DNA of 64,000 bases from Thalassospira indica (GCF_003403095.1 NZ_CP031555.1:1512001-1576000), one strand, 5' to 3'. Positions 38,342-47,729 are shown, counted from the first letter of the stretch. Program-made: numbers and translations. Notes: generated by a model not told the origin, from the sequence alone.

Positions 38342-39721
38342 ATGAGTGATGACGACGATGATTATACCGCCGCGAACGAGGAAAACAGGTTTGGCGGGCG
38401 GGTTCGTCGTTATGCACGGGTGGGTGCCTCGGCCAGCAAGCTGGCCGCGCGCCTTGCCACGGGAAAAATGTTCGGCGGCGAGGTTGATCACGCCAAATAC
38501 GCCGCCGAACTGACCTCTGCCCTGGGCGGGCTTAAGGGCCCGCTCATGAAGGTCGCCCAGATCCTTTCAACCATCCCCGATGCCCTGCCCAAGGAGTATA
38601 CCCAGGCCCTGGCGGAGCTTCAGGCCGATGCGCCGAGCATGGGCTGGCTGTTTGTCAAACGCCGCATGCGCAGTGAATTGGGTGCAGGATGGCAATCGAA
38701 ATTCACTGAATTCAGCCACGATGCGGTGGCCGCCGCGTCACTTGGTCAGGTGCATAAGGCAACCCTGCCTGATGGGCGTGATGTAGCGTGCAAGCTGCAA
38801 TATCCCGATATGTCGGCAACAGTTGAGGCCGATCTCAAGCAGCTGCGCGCGGCCTTTGCGATTTATAAGCGCTATGACAGCGCGATTGATGCCCAGAACA
38901 TTCAGGAAGAACTGACGGCCCGTTTGCGCGAAGAACTCGACTATGAGCGCGAAGCCAAACACATGCGCCTGTATCGCCACATGCTGGCCGAGGAGGATTG
39001 CGTACATGTGCCTGAACCGGTTGATGATCTGACCACCAGCCGGCTTTTGACCATGACCTGGCAAAAGGGGCAGAAGTTCAAACACTTCCTTGAAAGCGAC
39101 CCCGATCAGGACGCGCGCAATCAGGTCGCCCTTAATATGTTCCGCGCGTGGTATGTGCCGTTTTATCGCTATGGCGTGATCCATGGCGATCCGCATCTGG
39201 GCAATTACACGCTACGTGATGATCGGTCGGTCAATCTTCTGGATTTCGGCTGTATCCGCATTTTCAAACCCGACTTCGTTCAGGCGGTGATCACGCTTTA
39301 TGAAGCGCTACGCGACGAGGACGAGGAAAAGGCTGTTTCGGCCTATGAAAGCTGGGGCTTTGAAAATCCGTCACGCGAACTGATTGATGTGCTCAACATC
39401 TGGGCCAGTTTTGTGTATGGCCCGATCTTGGATGACCGGGAACGCAAGATGGGTGAAACCAATTCGGTTGCCTATGGCGCGGAGGTCGCGGGCAAGGTGC
39501 ATCAGGAGCTTCGGCGTGTTGGCGGTGTCAAGCCGCCGCGTGAGTTTGTTCTGGTCGACCGTGCGGCTGTCGGGCTGGGTGCGGTGTTCCTGCGTCTGGA
39601 TGCGCAGGTGAACTGGTATCGTCTGTTCAACGATCTTGTCGGGGACTTTGACGTGGCAAAACTCGAAGCCCGTCAGAAAGAGGCCCTTGATCAGATCGGG
39701 CTGGAACGCCCCGACGCGTAG
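38342..39721 (+). CDS. ABC1/AarF/UbiB family atypical kinase
   Basis: A 459-residue protein of the UbiB/Coq8 family, ATPases that support coenzyme Q synthesis. It shows the family's Ala/Gly-rich N-terminal extension (GGLKGPLMKVAQILS, the KxGQ-like element), AAASLGQVHKATLPDGRDVACKLQYP (Ala-rich loop and nucleotide-binding Lys), REELDYEREAKHM, and the catalytic pair HGDPHLGNY and LLDFGCIR. It is clearly related to UbiB but differs from the 500+ residue membrane-anchored type, having no obvious C-terminal transmembrane pair. The true substrate is unknown. Confidence 0.88.
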   Translation: MSDDDDDYTAANEENRFGGRVRRYARVGASASKLAARLATGKMFGGEVDHAKYAAELTSALGGLKGPLMKVAQILSTIPDALPKEYTQALAELQADAPSMGWLFVKRRMRSELGAGWQSKFTEFSHDAVAAASLGQVHKATLPDGRDVACKLQYPDMSATVEADLKQLRAAFAIYKRYDSAIDAQNIQEELTARLREELDYEREAKHMRLYRHMLAEEDCVHVPEPVDDLTTSRLLTMTWQKGQKFKHFLESDPDQDARNQVALNMFRAWYVPFYRYGVIHGDPHLGNYTLRDDRSVNLLDFGCIRIFKPDFVQAVITLYEALRDEDEEKAVSAYESWGFENPSRELIDVLNIWASFVYGPILDDRERKMGETNSVAYGAEVAGKVHQELRRVGGVKPPREFVLVDRAAVGLGAVFLRLDAQVNWYRLFNDLVGDFDVAKLEARQKEALDQIGLERPDA

Positions 39722-40474
39722 TTCGGTTTAAAAAGATCGAAGCGAGTCGAGTTTTCAATGCGGAGTCTGTGCGCCGTTTGGTGCAAATGTCGGGCTGAAA
39801 AACCGAATTTGGCACGCTTAACCTGAAACAATTCTGAAAAAATCAGCAATCATGTCGCGAACCTTTTTGGGGTTGGCGCGTTACGTGTTGGTTGATCAAA
39901 GGGGATTAAATGCAGACTCCAGCGTTTGTTTGTAAGATAATATTCACTTACAACGTGGGGTAAAAACAGGGGAAACTGCGGAAAATCAATGATCTGGTGT
40001 GTGACGGGTGGGATAAGGACCTGTTCCATAGTGGAAATTAAGCGTGCGGATATCCGCACATTGGTGATTTTTCAGATAATTAACCAAACTAAAGTTAAAG
40101 TGTTTTTTTGTCGTTTTTTCGGATTGTGGTTGTCGGTGAGAAATCGCATCTTGCTTTCAACGCAGACATGCAGGGCGTCATTGATTGTTTGTCCTGAGCA
40201 CCAATGGCGGGTGGGACCTGACATGTCAGCAAGGATTTATGCCTTGTAATGCGTGGTGGGAAAGTGGGCGGTTTCTTCTGCGATTGCTGAAGAACCGCCT
40301 TTTTCTTTTTCGGGCCGCCTTAGGTTTAGGTGTGTTGGTCCGAAGAATTGAATTGGACAAGGGTTGCCAGTGATCGGTCGATCAAGGAACGCGAAACGAC
40401 GTTCTGGAACCGGTTGCTTTGAATGAACACGGATTGTCAAACTGACCAATCAACAGGGAAGGAGGTCAAACGCG
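39722..40474. other. 753-bp gene-free region before pntAA, with an orphan terminator
   Basis: The longest gap in the window. From left to right it holds TGTAAG-N10-CTTACA (39931-39952), a perfect 16-bp palindrome GTGCGGATATCCGCAC (40044-40059), a perfect 12-bp palindrome CTGACATGTCAG (40218-40229), and a strong intrinsic terminator (40267-40310) about 546 bases after the end of the previous gene. These features suggest a small transcript in this gap. No protein frame here is convincing. Confidence 0.5.
40267..40310 (+). terminator. Strong orphan intrinsic terminator
   Basis: GGCGGTTTCTTC pairs with GAAGAACCGCC (one bulged T) around a 10-base loop. The run TTTTTCTTTTT follows. There is no coding gene within about 540 bases upstream on this strand. 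Confidence 0.88.
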
Positions 40475-41638
40475 ATGAAACTGGCCGTTCCAAAGGAAAT
40501 ATGGCCCGGGGAAAAGCGCGTTGCCGTCACACCAGAGACCGTGAAAAAGCTCAAGGCTCTCGGGTTTGACGTTGCAATTGAGGCTGGTGCCGGAACTGAC
40601 GCCGCCATACCGGATGATCGCTTTGTCGATGCCGGTGCAACCATTGCCAAAACAATGAAAACCACCGTGAAGGATGCCGATGTCATCTTCAAGGTGCGCC
40701 CACCTGTCATTGAAGGCAAAACCAACGAATTAACCGCCTATAAAAAGGGGGCCGCGGTCGTGGCCCTGCTTGAGCCCTATGATCGCAAGGAGCTGATCGA
40801 GGCCATGGCAAAGGCCGGTGTTGATGGCTATTCCATGGAGCTGATGCCGCGTATTTCGCGTGCGCAGTCGATGGATGTGCTGTCCTCGCAATCGAACCTT
40901 GCGGGCTATCGCGCGGTGCTTGATGCCGCCCATGAATTTGGCCGCATCTATCCGATGATGATGACGGCGGCGGGCACACTTGCACCTGCACGCGTCGTTG
41001 TGGTCGGGGCCGGTGTTGCCGGCCTTCAGGCGATTGCGACCGCCAAGCGCCTTGGTGCTGTTGTGTCGGCCTTTGATGTGCGCCCGGCGGTGAAAGAACA
41101 GGTTCAGTCGCTTGGCGGGACGTTTATTGAAGTCGAAGACGACGATGCCTCTGATGCGGAAACATCAGGCGGCTATGCCAAGGAAATGTCGGACGACTAC
41201 AAGAAAAAGCAGGCCGAAAAGCTTAAAGAGGTCCTGAGCAAAACCGACATCGTCATTGCCACGGCGCTTATTCCGGGCCGCCCGGCACCGGAAATCGTCA
41301 CGGGCGATATGGTCGCGGGCATGAAGCCGGGATCGGTGATCATTGATCTTGCCGCTGAACGCGGTGGCAACGTTGCCGGTGTGAAACTTGGTGAAACGGT
41401 GATGACCGATAATGGTGTGAAGCTGATCGGTCCGGAAAACATCACCAGTTCCGTCGCAACCGATGCGACGGCGATGTATGCCAAGAACCTTTTGAACTTC
41501 ATCACCCTTTCTGTTGATGCGGAAAAAGGCGCGCTTTCGTTTGATGGCGAAGACCAGATCATTGCCGAAACGCGCCTGACCCATGATGGAAAGGTCGTTC
41601 ATCCGAAATTCGGCGGGGAGGAGGTCGCAAATGGCTGA
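40475..41638 (+). CDS. pntAA: NAD(P) transhydrogenase subunit alpha part 1
   Basis: A 387-residue domain I subunit (NAD(H)-binding) of proton-translocating transhydrogenase, which uses the proton gradient to make NADPH from NADH. It starts [23 protein letters not shown] and contains the Rossmann element [22 protein letters not shown]. It is soluble and membrane-associated. The three-polypeptide arrangement (alpha1, alpha2, beta) is the Rhodospirillum type. A GGAGG site lies upstream. Its last codons overlap the pntAB start by eight bases. Confidence 0.95.
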   Translation: MKLAVPKEIWPGEKRVAVTPETVKKLKALGFDVAIEAGAGTDAAIPDDRFVDAGATIAKTMKTTVKDADVIFKVRPPVIEGKTNELTAYKKGAAVVALLEPYDRKELIEAMAKAGVDGYSMELMPRISRAQSMDVLSSQSNLAGYRAVLDAAHEFGRIYPMMMTAAGTLAPARVVVVGAGVAGLQAIATAKRLGAVVSAFDVRPAVKEQVQSLGGTFIEVEDDDASDAETSGGYAKEMSDDYKKKQAEKLKEVLSKTDIVIATALIPGRPAPEIVTGDMVAGMKPGSVIIDLAAERGGNVAGVKLGETVMTDNGVKLIGPENITSSVATDATAMYAKNLLNFITLSVDAEKGALSFDGEDQIIAETRLTHDGKVVHPKFGGEEVANG

Positions 41639-42062
41639 TCAATCCGTAGCCCAGAATGCAAATGAACTCCGCGATGCCGCGCTTGGTCTTGCGGAAAAGG
41701 CGGCAAAGCTTGCCGATAGCCTGGCAACCGGCGCATCTGATGCCGCTGGTACGGCCGCGGTCGCGGTACAGGGATCAGGCGTTAGCCCGACGGTTCTTGG
41801 TCTGACGGTTTTCGTCCTGGCCTGCTTTGTTGGCTATTACGTCGTGTGGAAAGTCACCCCGGCCCTTCATTCACCCCTGATGGCTGTGACCAACGCCATT
41901 TCGTCGGTGATTATCGTCGGTGCGCTTCTGGCAGCAGGCCCGGTGGAGATGAACTTCTCCAAGATGATGGGCTTCATTGCGGTGGTGTTGGCATCCGTCA
42001 ACATTTTCGGCGGCTTCATCGTCGCCCAGCGCATGCTGCATATGTTCAAGAAAAAGAAGTAG
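41631..42062 (+). CDS. pntAB: NAD(P) transhydrogenase subunit alpha part 2
   Basis: A 143-residue membrane subunit with an Ala-rich N-terminal stretch and three predicted membrane helices ([62 protein letters not shown]). It forms part of the proton channel with PntB. The ATG at 41631 overlaps the pntAA stop. Typical alpha2 subunits are nearer 100-140 residues, so the N-terminal extension is at the long end. Confidence 0.93.
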   Translation: MADQSVAQNANELRDAALGLAEKAAKLADSLATGASDAAGTAAVAVQGSGVSPTVLGLTVFVLACFVGYYVVWKVTPALHSPLMAVTNAISSVIIVGALLAAGPVEMNFSKMMGFIAVVLASVNIFGGFIVAQRMLHMFKKKK

Positions 42063-42075
42063 GGGGGAACACACA

Positions 42076-43473
42076 ATGTCGGAAAACCTGTCGGCTTTCC
42101 TGTATCTGGTGGCCTCGGTCTGCTTCATTCTTTCGTTGCGCGGACTTTCGTCACCTGAATCGGCCCGTACCGGGAACATCCTTGGCATGGTGGGTATGGC
42201 AATCGCCATCTTTACCACGCTGGCTTCCCCGGCGGTGCTGTCATACACAACCATTATCGTCGGTATCCTGATCGGCGGTGCCATCGGGACGGTCATCGCG
42301 CTCAAGATCCAGATGACCGCGCTGCCACAGCTTGTTGCGGCCTTCCACTCGCTTGTCGGTCTGGCAGCCGTGTTTGTCGCCGGTGCTGCCCTTTATTCGC
42401 CGGGTGCCTATGGCATTGGTACGGCGGGCAATATCGGTGCGGCCAGCCTGATTGAAATGGGGCTTGGTGTCGCGATTGGTGCCATTACCTTTACTGGCTC
42501 GCTGATTGCGTTTGGTAAATTGCAGGGCATCGTTTCGGGAACCCCGGTTCGCTTCAAGGGCCAGCATATGCTCAACCTTGTTATCGGGATTGGCATTGTT
42601 GTCTTTGGCGTCATCCTTGTGGCGACCGAAAGCCATACGGCCTTCTGGATCCTGGTGGCGCTTGCACTTGTTCTGGGCATTACGCTGATCATTCCGATTG
42701 GCGGGGCAGACATGCCGGTCGTTGTCTCCATGCTGAACTCGTACTCGGGTTGGGCGGCATGTGGCATCGGCTTTACCCTGCAAAACAACGCGCTGATCAT
42801 TACCGGTGCGCTTGTTGGTGCCTCGGGGGCGATCCTGTCCTACATCATGTGCAAGGGCATGAACCGCTCGATCTTCAATGTCATCTTTGGTGGCTTTGGC
42901 GCCGAGGGCGAAGCCGCCGCCGGTCCGGGCGGCGATGGTGATCGTTCGGTCAAATCCGGATCGGCCGATGATGCGTCCTTCATCATGAAGAATGCATCGA
43001 ACGTCATCATCGTTCCGGGTTACGGCATGGCCGTGGCACAGGCCCAGCACGCGCTGCGTGAAATGGCCGATATCCTCAAAGCAGAGGGTGTCAATGTCCG
43101 CTACGCCATCCATCCGGTGGCCGGACGTATGCCGGGTCACATGAACGTGCTTCTGGCCGAGGCCAGCGTGCCTTATGACGACGTGCTGGAAATGGAAGAA
43201 ATCAACCGTGATTTCGGATCTGCTGACGTGGCCTTCGTGATTGGTGCCAATGACATCACCAACCCGGCCGCCAAAACCGACCCGGCCAGCCCGATCTTCG
43301 GCATGCCGATCCTTGAGGTCGAAAAGGCCAAAACGGTCCTGTTCGTCAAACGCGGCATGTCAGCGGGTTACGCTGGCATCCAGAACGAACTGTTCTTCAA
43401 GGACAACACCATGATGCTGTTCGGCGATGCCAAAAAGATGTGCGAAGAAATCGTCATGCATCTCGATAACTGA
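42076..43473 (+). CDS. pntB: NAD(P) transhydrogenase subunit beta
   Basis: A 465-residue subunit. About nine membrane helices fill the N-terminal half (domain II). The NADP(H)-binding domain III begins near [19 protein letters not shown] and includes [18 protein letters not shown] and [12 protein letters not shown]. It completes the transhydrogenase operon, 13 bases after pntAB. A longer upstream frame exists, but [23 protein letters not shown] at 42076 is the normal start. Confidence 0.96.
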   Translation: MSENLSAFLYLVASVCFILSLRGLSSPESARTGNILGMVGMAIAIFTTLASPAVLSYTTIIVGILIGGAIGTVIALKIQMTALPQLVAAFHSLVGLAAVFVAGAALYSPGAYGIGTAGNIGAASLIEMGLGVAIGAITFTGSLIAFGKLQGIVSGTPVRFKGQHMLNLVIGIGIVVFGVILVATESHTAFWILVALALVLGITLIIPIGGADMPVVVSMLNSYSGWAACGIGFTLQNNALIITGALVGASGAILSYIMCKGMNRSIFNVIFGGFGAEGEAAAGPGGDGDRSVKSGSADDASFIMKNASNVIIVPGYGMAVAQAQHALREMADILKAEGVNVRYAIHPVAGRMPGHMNVLLAEASVPYDDVLEMEEINRDFGSADVAFVIGANDITNPAAKTDPASPIFGMPILEVEKAKTVLFVKRGMSAGYAGIQNELFFKDNTMMLFGDAKKMCEEIVMHLDN

Positions 43474-43497
43474 TCAAACCATCCGGTTTGAAGCGAC

Positions 43498-43528
43498 AAA
43501 AGGCGGCTCCAATGGGGCCGCCTTTTTA
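43498..43528. terminator. Terminator after pntB
   Basis: AAAAGGCGGCTCC pairs with GGGGCCGCCTTTT (one G-T pair) around AAT. It is flanked by A and T runs, so it can also serve the converging OLD-family gene, whose stop codon begins at the very next base. Confidence 0.9.
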
Positions 43529-45370
43529 CTATGCTTGATCCGCCATCGCTCGGAGGCGGCGAAACCAACCTCTCACTTCGCCTGCTGGATCTCGCTCATC
43601 AATCCAAGCAGCGGTCATCTTTGGGAAGGCGCTCTCCGCAAGCTTCTTCTTAGCTGTGCCATCTGATGGGGCGTTGGGGCGATTGTGGTGTTCAGCAAAT
43701 GATTTCGCAAATTCTCTGGGCACCGTGTTTGTGTTGCTATCAGGATGATCTGCTACTTCGATTTCAAATCCGAAGGCTTCAAGAATAGCGCCCGAATGCA
43801 GATAGCTCTCAATTTCGTGCTTTGCGGTTAGAGTTGCATGTGAACCGCGATTGTCGTTTCTCTCATTTACTTGGTCGACGGTGCCTTGGTAAGTAGCCAC
43901 ATCATTGTCGTACAGGTGAAATTCGGTAAGGCCGAGGTTTCCCAGGTAGTTTTTCGTGACCCAATGCTTGAGGGTTGCTCCACCAGACACAACAAATGCA
44001 AAGCGCTCATCTGTCTCTAGGTTTGGTGATTGATGATCGTCCATGTGAATAGCTTTGCTTAGACATTTTAGCGCTTGGACGTCAGTTGGCCCCTCGACAA
44101 ACACCAAGACTTTGACGCGGCTATCTGGAACGAGGCCGAGAGCGTCAGCAACTTTGTCGAAAACGTCGACACCGACGTCAACATTAGGTGTAGCTCCAAT
44201 ACTAGAAGAACTGACAAATCTGATGCTCTCAGTAGGAAGGTCAGAGGCCAAGCCGGGACTGTGCGTGGTAAGGATGACTTGGCAGTTCTCGGTTGCAGAT
44301 AGGTCCTTGAATGAGTTGATCAGTATTTTTTGGTTCGAAGGATGCTGAGATGTTTCAGGTTCTTCAATTGCGTAGATCACGTTGGACTTTGAGTTGCTCT
44401 GCAACTTTCTCTCAGCTTCAGCTTTGAAAAAACTGACCAAAATCATTCGACGCACTCCACTACCACGCTTATTGAGTGCGATATTTCCATTCGTTTCCAT
44501 GCCGAGAGAAAATAGGTTCGCCCATTTCGACGGAGCTGGAGGGCTGAATTTCGGCTCCAAGCTTTCAGCAAGGTTCGGGTCAATTTGCTTCAACGCATCA
44601 TGCGTTAGTTTGGCGATTTCCTCGCTCTTTTCCCGGACCATTTGTTCAATTTCAGCGATCTGCGTTTGGGCTTCGGCGATTGCAGTGGCTACAGCACCCT
44701 TAAGTGGATTTTGCACTTCTCCATCGCTGTCTTTGCTTGCTCGATCACTCTGAAAAATTGCGAACATGGGAAGCAGTATTTCGATCTTCTCCCAAATCCT
44801 TTTGCTGTCTTCCTTCGGCTTGGAAACCGGGATGGGGGTCTCTTTGAGTTGGAGATCTGGAAAATGCTCCCAAATGGCTTTCCTCATTGTCGGATTGCCC
44901 TTTAGGGAAACGTCCAAGCCAAGGGATTTTACCTTGTCCCGCAAATCCTTCTCTTTGAGTTCAAGAAGGTTTTCAGCTCCAGTTATGCTCGGGTGATTCG
45001 CAATTATAAACACCTCACATGACGGAGTTTTTTTTGAGCAGTCGTAGAGCTTCTGGATTTTTAGCGTGTTGCGATCCGTGAGTAGGAATTCGGTTCTAAG
45101 AGTTGTTGAAGACTCACTGTCGAGTACGATGGCTTCAGTATGCTCAGAAAACTCACAGGTGATCTTCACCGTTTTACTGTTTGAGAAAACGTTGGCATCT
45201 GTTTGTTCAATCTTCACAGTGTCATTGTTAAAGAAAATCTCTAACGCTTCTAAGATTGTCGATTTGCCAATGTCGTTCTTGCCAATCAGTGTCGTGAGAT
45301 CATCAAAGGTGATTTTCCTAGCGTCTTTATAGCCACGGAAGTTCTCGACTTCCAAGGATAGCAACTTCAT
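43529..45370 (-). CDS. OLD-family ATP-dependent endonuclease (AAA + TOPRIM)
   Basis: A 613-residue protein with an SMC/RecF-like ATPase: Walker A GKNDIGKST (30-38), Walker B VIYAIEEPET (331-340) and the switch His in LTTHSPG (367-373). Residues about 200-270 form a helical insertion. A TOPRIM nuclease domain follows, with E426 and D430 in FVEGPTD and a D488-N-D490 pair. LTAKHEIESYL near 514-524 matches the conserved K/R-EIENYL element. OLD-family nucleases include phage P2 Old and GajA of Gabija and often act in phage defence. No UvrD-like GajB partner is adjacent. GC is lower than its neighbours (about 48% in one hand-counted segment), suggesting transfer. Confidence 0.88.
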   Translation of the reverse strand: MKLLSLEVENFRGYKDARKITFDDLTTLIGKNDIGKSTILEALEIFFNNDTVKIEQTDANVFSNSKTVKITCEFSEHTEAIVLDSESSTTLRTEFLLTDRNTLKIQKLYDCSKKTPSCEVFIIANHPSITGAENLLELKEKDLRDKVKSLGLDVSLKGNPTMRKAIWEHFPDLQLKETPIPVSKPKEDSKRIWEKIEILLPMFAIFQSDRASKDSDGEVQNPLKGAVATAIAEAQTQIAEIEQMVREKSEEIAKLTHDALKQIDPNLAESLEPKFSPPAPSKWANLFSLGMETNGNIALNKRGSGVRRMILVSFFKAEAERKLQSNSKSNVIYAIEEPETSQHPSNQKILINSFKDLSATENCQVILTTHSPGLASDLPTESIRFVSSSSIGATPNVDVGVDVFDKVADALGLVPDSRVKVLVFVEGPTDVQALKCLSKAIHMDDHQSPNLETDERFAFVVSGGATLKHWVTKNYLGNLGLTEFHLYDNDVATYQGTVDQVNERNDNRGSHATLTAKHEIESYLHSGAILEAFGFEIEVADHPDSNTNTVPREFAKSFAEHHNRPNAPSDGTAKKKLAESAFPKMTAAWIDERDPAGEVRGWFRRLRAMADQA

Positions 45371-45542
45371 TGAGGTTTTCCTCCAAAAGACATTTCTTTT
45401 TCAACAATCGTAAATCGTGGATGACTAATGAAAAAGCTATCCAGAAGGGGCGGTCGGTTTGATGAGTAAACAGTCACGAATGCTTTTTCGTGCCTTATAG
45501 TTCTGTCATGCTTAACCCAGATCGTCTGGTTCGGAAGGTCAC
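45371..45542. promoter_or_regulatory. Low-GC divergent promoter region upstream of the OLD gene
   Basis: This 172-bp gap is AT-rich until about 45485, where normal composition returns. A small dyad, CACGAA-N6-TTCGTG (45475-45492), lies near the change. The AT-rich part probably belongs to the same acquired segment as the OLD gene and holds its promoter. Confidence 0.35.
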
Positions 45543-46130
45543 ATGTTTCGGTTGGTAAGGGTTTCTCTGCTTTTGGTGGTCGTGCTGTCTGTGGCGTTGG
45601 TAGCGTCCATGGGGCTGACGATCCTGACCTATGTTCGGCTGACGGCCGAGGAGCCGATTGCCAAGATGTATTTCGAGCCGCTGGGTGAGGATGTGTTTGA
45701 GGCGCATTTGGCGGCGGGCGAAGGCGGGGATGTTGGCATCTTTGAGATTTATGGCGATCAGTGGCGGATTGATGCGGAGTTCATCAAGCTGAAGCCCTGG
45801 GCCAATGTGATGGGCATGGATGCGCGCTATAAACTGGTGCGTTTTGAGGGTCGCTACCGCGATATCGATGACGAAAACACGAAGCCAAAAATGGCCTATG
45901 ATCTGGGGCAGGGTGATGCGCTTGATCTGATGAACTATCTGGCGGAATGGAATTTTCTGGTCGATGCCGAATATGGCAGTTCGACCTTTACCGATATCAA
46001 GCAAGATACGCTTTATACCGTCTATCGCACCCAGTCGGGCGTCATCGTGCGGTCCGAGCCGATGCCAGACCCGATTGGCTATGAGCCGACGATGATGGAT
46101 GACATCCGGGCGTGGGTATCGGGCAACTGA
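45543..46130 (+). CDS. Predicted single-span membrane protein of unknown function
   Basis: A 195-residue protein. Residues 7-29 form one hydrophobic segment (VSLLLVVVLSVALVASMGLTILTY), either a membrane anchor or an uncleaved signal. The rest is a soluble, mixed alpha/beta-looking domain with EIYGDQWRIDAEFIKLKPWANVMG and MAYDLGQGDALDLMNYLAEW. I do not recognise the family firmly; similar proteins are sometimes labelled 'cation/multidrug efflux pump', for which I see no support. Codon use is normal for the window, unlike the OLD gene beside it. Confidence 0.7.
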   Translation: MFRLVRVSLLLVVVLSVALVASMGLTILTYVRLTAEEPIAKMYFEPLGEDVFEAHLAAGEGGDVGIFEIYGDQWRIDAEFIKLKPWANVMGMDARYKLVRFEGRYRDIDDENTKPKMAYDLGQGDALDLMNYLAEWNFLVDAEYGSSTFTDIKQDTLYTVYRTQSGVIVRSEPMPDPIGYEPTMMDDIRAWVSGN

Positions 46131-46267
46131 TACATCCGGGTTTCTGCGCGACACGAACGTGAGGTCCGAAACCGGCGAGCAACACTGGGCTCTGCCCCAT
46201 ATCCTTTTGCCATCGTTAACCGCACCGCTCACTCAACTGGGCCGGTGCCAGATGGATTGGATGGATC

Positions 46268-47032
46268 ATGTTGCTTGAAGACAAGGTTGTTATCATCACC
46301 GGTGCAAGTTCCGGGATCGGCGCTGCATCTGCCAAATTGTTTGCCCGGGAAGGGGCAAAGCTTGTGCTTGCGGCGCGCTCGGAAGACCGGCTTGACCAAG
46401 TTGTGACGGAAATCAATGGGGCAGGCGGCAAGGCATTTGCCATTGCCGGAGATGTCTGCGACGAGGCGTTTGCCAAGGCATTGGTTGATGCCGCGATTGG
46501 TGAATATGGCGGGCTTGATGTGGGGTTCAACAATGCCGGAACCCTCGGATCTCCCGGTGCGCTGAGCGATATTGACGTTGGGGAGTGGGAAGAAACCATT
46601 CGAACCAACCTGACCGCTGCCATGTTCGGGGCGAAATACCAGATGCCAGAAATTGCCAAACGCGGCGGCGGATCGGTTATTTTTACCTCCACATTTGTTG
46701 GGCATACCATTGGCCTGCCGGGCATGACGGCCTATGCGGCAAGTAAAATGGGCCTGATCGGGATGGCGCAATGTCTGGCCGTGGAATATGGCGGCGCCAA
46801 TGTGCGGGTAAATGCGTTACTGCCGGGCGGAACAGATACCCCGATGGCGGCACGCTTTGCCAATGATCCGGAAGCACGGGCAATGGTGGAAAAGTTCCAC
46901 GCCCTTGGCCGGATTGCAGAGCCAGACGAAATTGCCAAGGCGGCATTGTTTCTGGCATCTGATCATTCAAGCTTTGTTACCGGATCGGCCATGCTGGCCG
47001 ATGGTGGCAACTCGATCTGCAAGGCTGCCTGA
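46268..47032 (+). CDS. SDR family oxidoreductase
   Basis: A 254-residue classical short-chain dehydrogenase/reductase. The cofactor motif is TGASSGIGAASAKLF (about 12-26), NNAG lies near residue 89 (VGFNNAGTLGSPG), and the active site is YAASKMG near 156 with an upstream Ser/Thr region (FTSTFVGHT). The C-terminal ASDHSSFVTGSAMLADGGNSI is typical. It reduces or oxidises an alcohol/carbonyl with NAD(P); substrate unknown. It stands alone. Confidence 0.88.
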   Translation: MLLEDKVVIITGASSGIGAASAKLFAREGAKLVLAARSEDRLDQVVTEINGAGGKAFAIAGDVCDEAFAKALVDAAIGEYGGLDVGFNNAGTLGSPGALSDIDVGEWEETIRTNLTAAMFGAKYQMPEIAKRGGGSVIFTSTFVGHTIGLPGMTAYAASKMGLIGMAQCLAVEYGGANVRVNALLPGGTDTPMAARFANDPEARAMVEKFHALGRIAEPDEIAKAALFLASDHSSFVTGSAMLADGGNSICKAA

Positions 47033-47057
47033 TCTGAAATCAGGACCCTGGAAAAAC

Positions 47058-47089
47058 CAAACCCGCCCGGATTGCTCCGAGGCGGGCTT
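47058..47089. terminator. Hairpin between the SDR gene and rpsU
   Basis: ACCCGCCCGG and CCGAGGCGGGCT form an imperfect stem (one bulge) around a 6-base loop, between two converging genes. T runs are poor on both sides, so termination is inferred mainly from position. Confidence 0.5.
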
Positions 47090-47164
47090 GGCGCACGGGT
47101 CCGAATTTAGCGAACTAAATTCGATCGTACAGTCACGTTCGAGATACCCCGAAAGTGAAAAAGA

Positions 47165-47368
47165 CTAGAAGCCTTCGCGCTCGATGCGCTTACGCTCCAG
47201 CTTGCGGGCACGACGGATTGCTTCCGCCCCTTCGCGAGCTTTCTTCTCCGACGGCTTTTCAAAGTGGCGACGGAGTTTCATCTCACGGAAAATGCCCTCG
47301 CGCTGCATCTTTTTCTTAAGCGCTTTCAGAGCCTGATCGACATTGTTGTCGCGAACGATTACCTGCAC
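47165..47368 (-). CDS. rpsU: 30S ribosomal protein S21
   Basis: A 67-residue S21 that assists initiation on the 30S subunit. The family core is clear: [21 protein letters not shown], then [20 protein letters not shown], and an Arg/Lys-rich end. Two GTG starts are possible. The outer one (47377) lies one base from the AGGAG; the inner one at 47368 is ten bases away and gives the usual MQVIVRDNN, so the inner is chosen. A hairpin and U run lie just upstream in its leader. Confidence 0.95.
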   Translation of the reverse strand: MQVIVRDNNVDQALKALKKKMQREGIFREMKLRRHFEKPSEKKAREGAEAIRRARKLERKRIEREGF

Positions 47369-47383
47369 GGAAACCACGCTCCT

Positions 47384-47425
47384 TTCAAAAAAACAAAAAC
47401 ACCCGGAGTGCGGAATGCCCCCCGG
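47384..47425 (-). terminator. Terminator-like hairpin in the rpsU leader
   Basis: On the minus strand CCGGGG pairs with CUCCGG (one G-U pair) around about 11 bases, followed shortly by GUUUUUGUUUUUUUG and then the rpsU AGGAG. It may be an attenuator of rpsU or the end of a short upstream transcript. Confidence 0.45.
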
Positions 47426-47617
47426 TTGGATTTACGGTCAAACTGACCGTGGGCTGTATATAGTGCAAATCTGGCAAAAAGAAAAGAGGGAAGGGGATAT
47501 TCGCCTTGGGCGTTTATTGGCCGCGTTTTGGCGAACCCTTTGGGCAATTACCGGGTTTTCCGGTTTGGTTGCTTTAAAACCGTGTGGCGATAACCATATG
47601 GTAGAAATGCCTTAAAA

Positions 47618-47644
47618 GTTGTTATAATACTTTGAGATAACAAC
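47618..47644. promoter_or_regulatory. Inverted repeat over a TATAAT box upstream of the DUF3302/HlyD-like pair
   Basis: GTTGTTAT-N11-ATAACAAC is a perfect 8-bp dyad. Its left arm overlaps TATAAT at 47623-47628, a consensus -10, about 100 bases before the ATG at 47730. A repressor bound here would block the promoter. No regulator gene is adjacent. Confidence 0.5.
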
Positions 47645-47729
47645 ATCTATTGCCTGATCCTGATCGGGTAGATGATCTGGTTTCCCCGGGGTTCCGGGCG
47701 GGATATGCAAACAGCTCGGAGGATGGGAA

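Larger units (their letters stand above)
47369..47729. other. 361-bp region upstream of rpsU and the DUF3302-like gene
   Basis: Divergent leader and promoter region without a gene. It holds the rpsU leader hairpin (47384-47425) and a strong dyad over a TATAAT box (47618-47644), both listed separately. The remainder is AT-rich. Confidence 0.5.

Noticed and set aside
39722..40474. 4.5S RNA, tmRNA or RNase P RNA in the pntAA upstream gap
   Set aside because: The conserved core sequences of these RNAs were not found.
43529..45370. Complete Gabija (GajA-GajB) defence system
   Set aside because: The OLD-family gene has no adjacent UvrD-like helicase gene; the neighbours are pntB and a small membrane protein.
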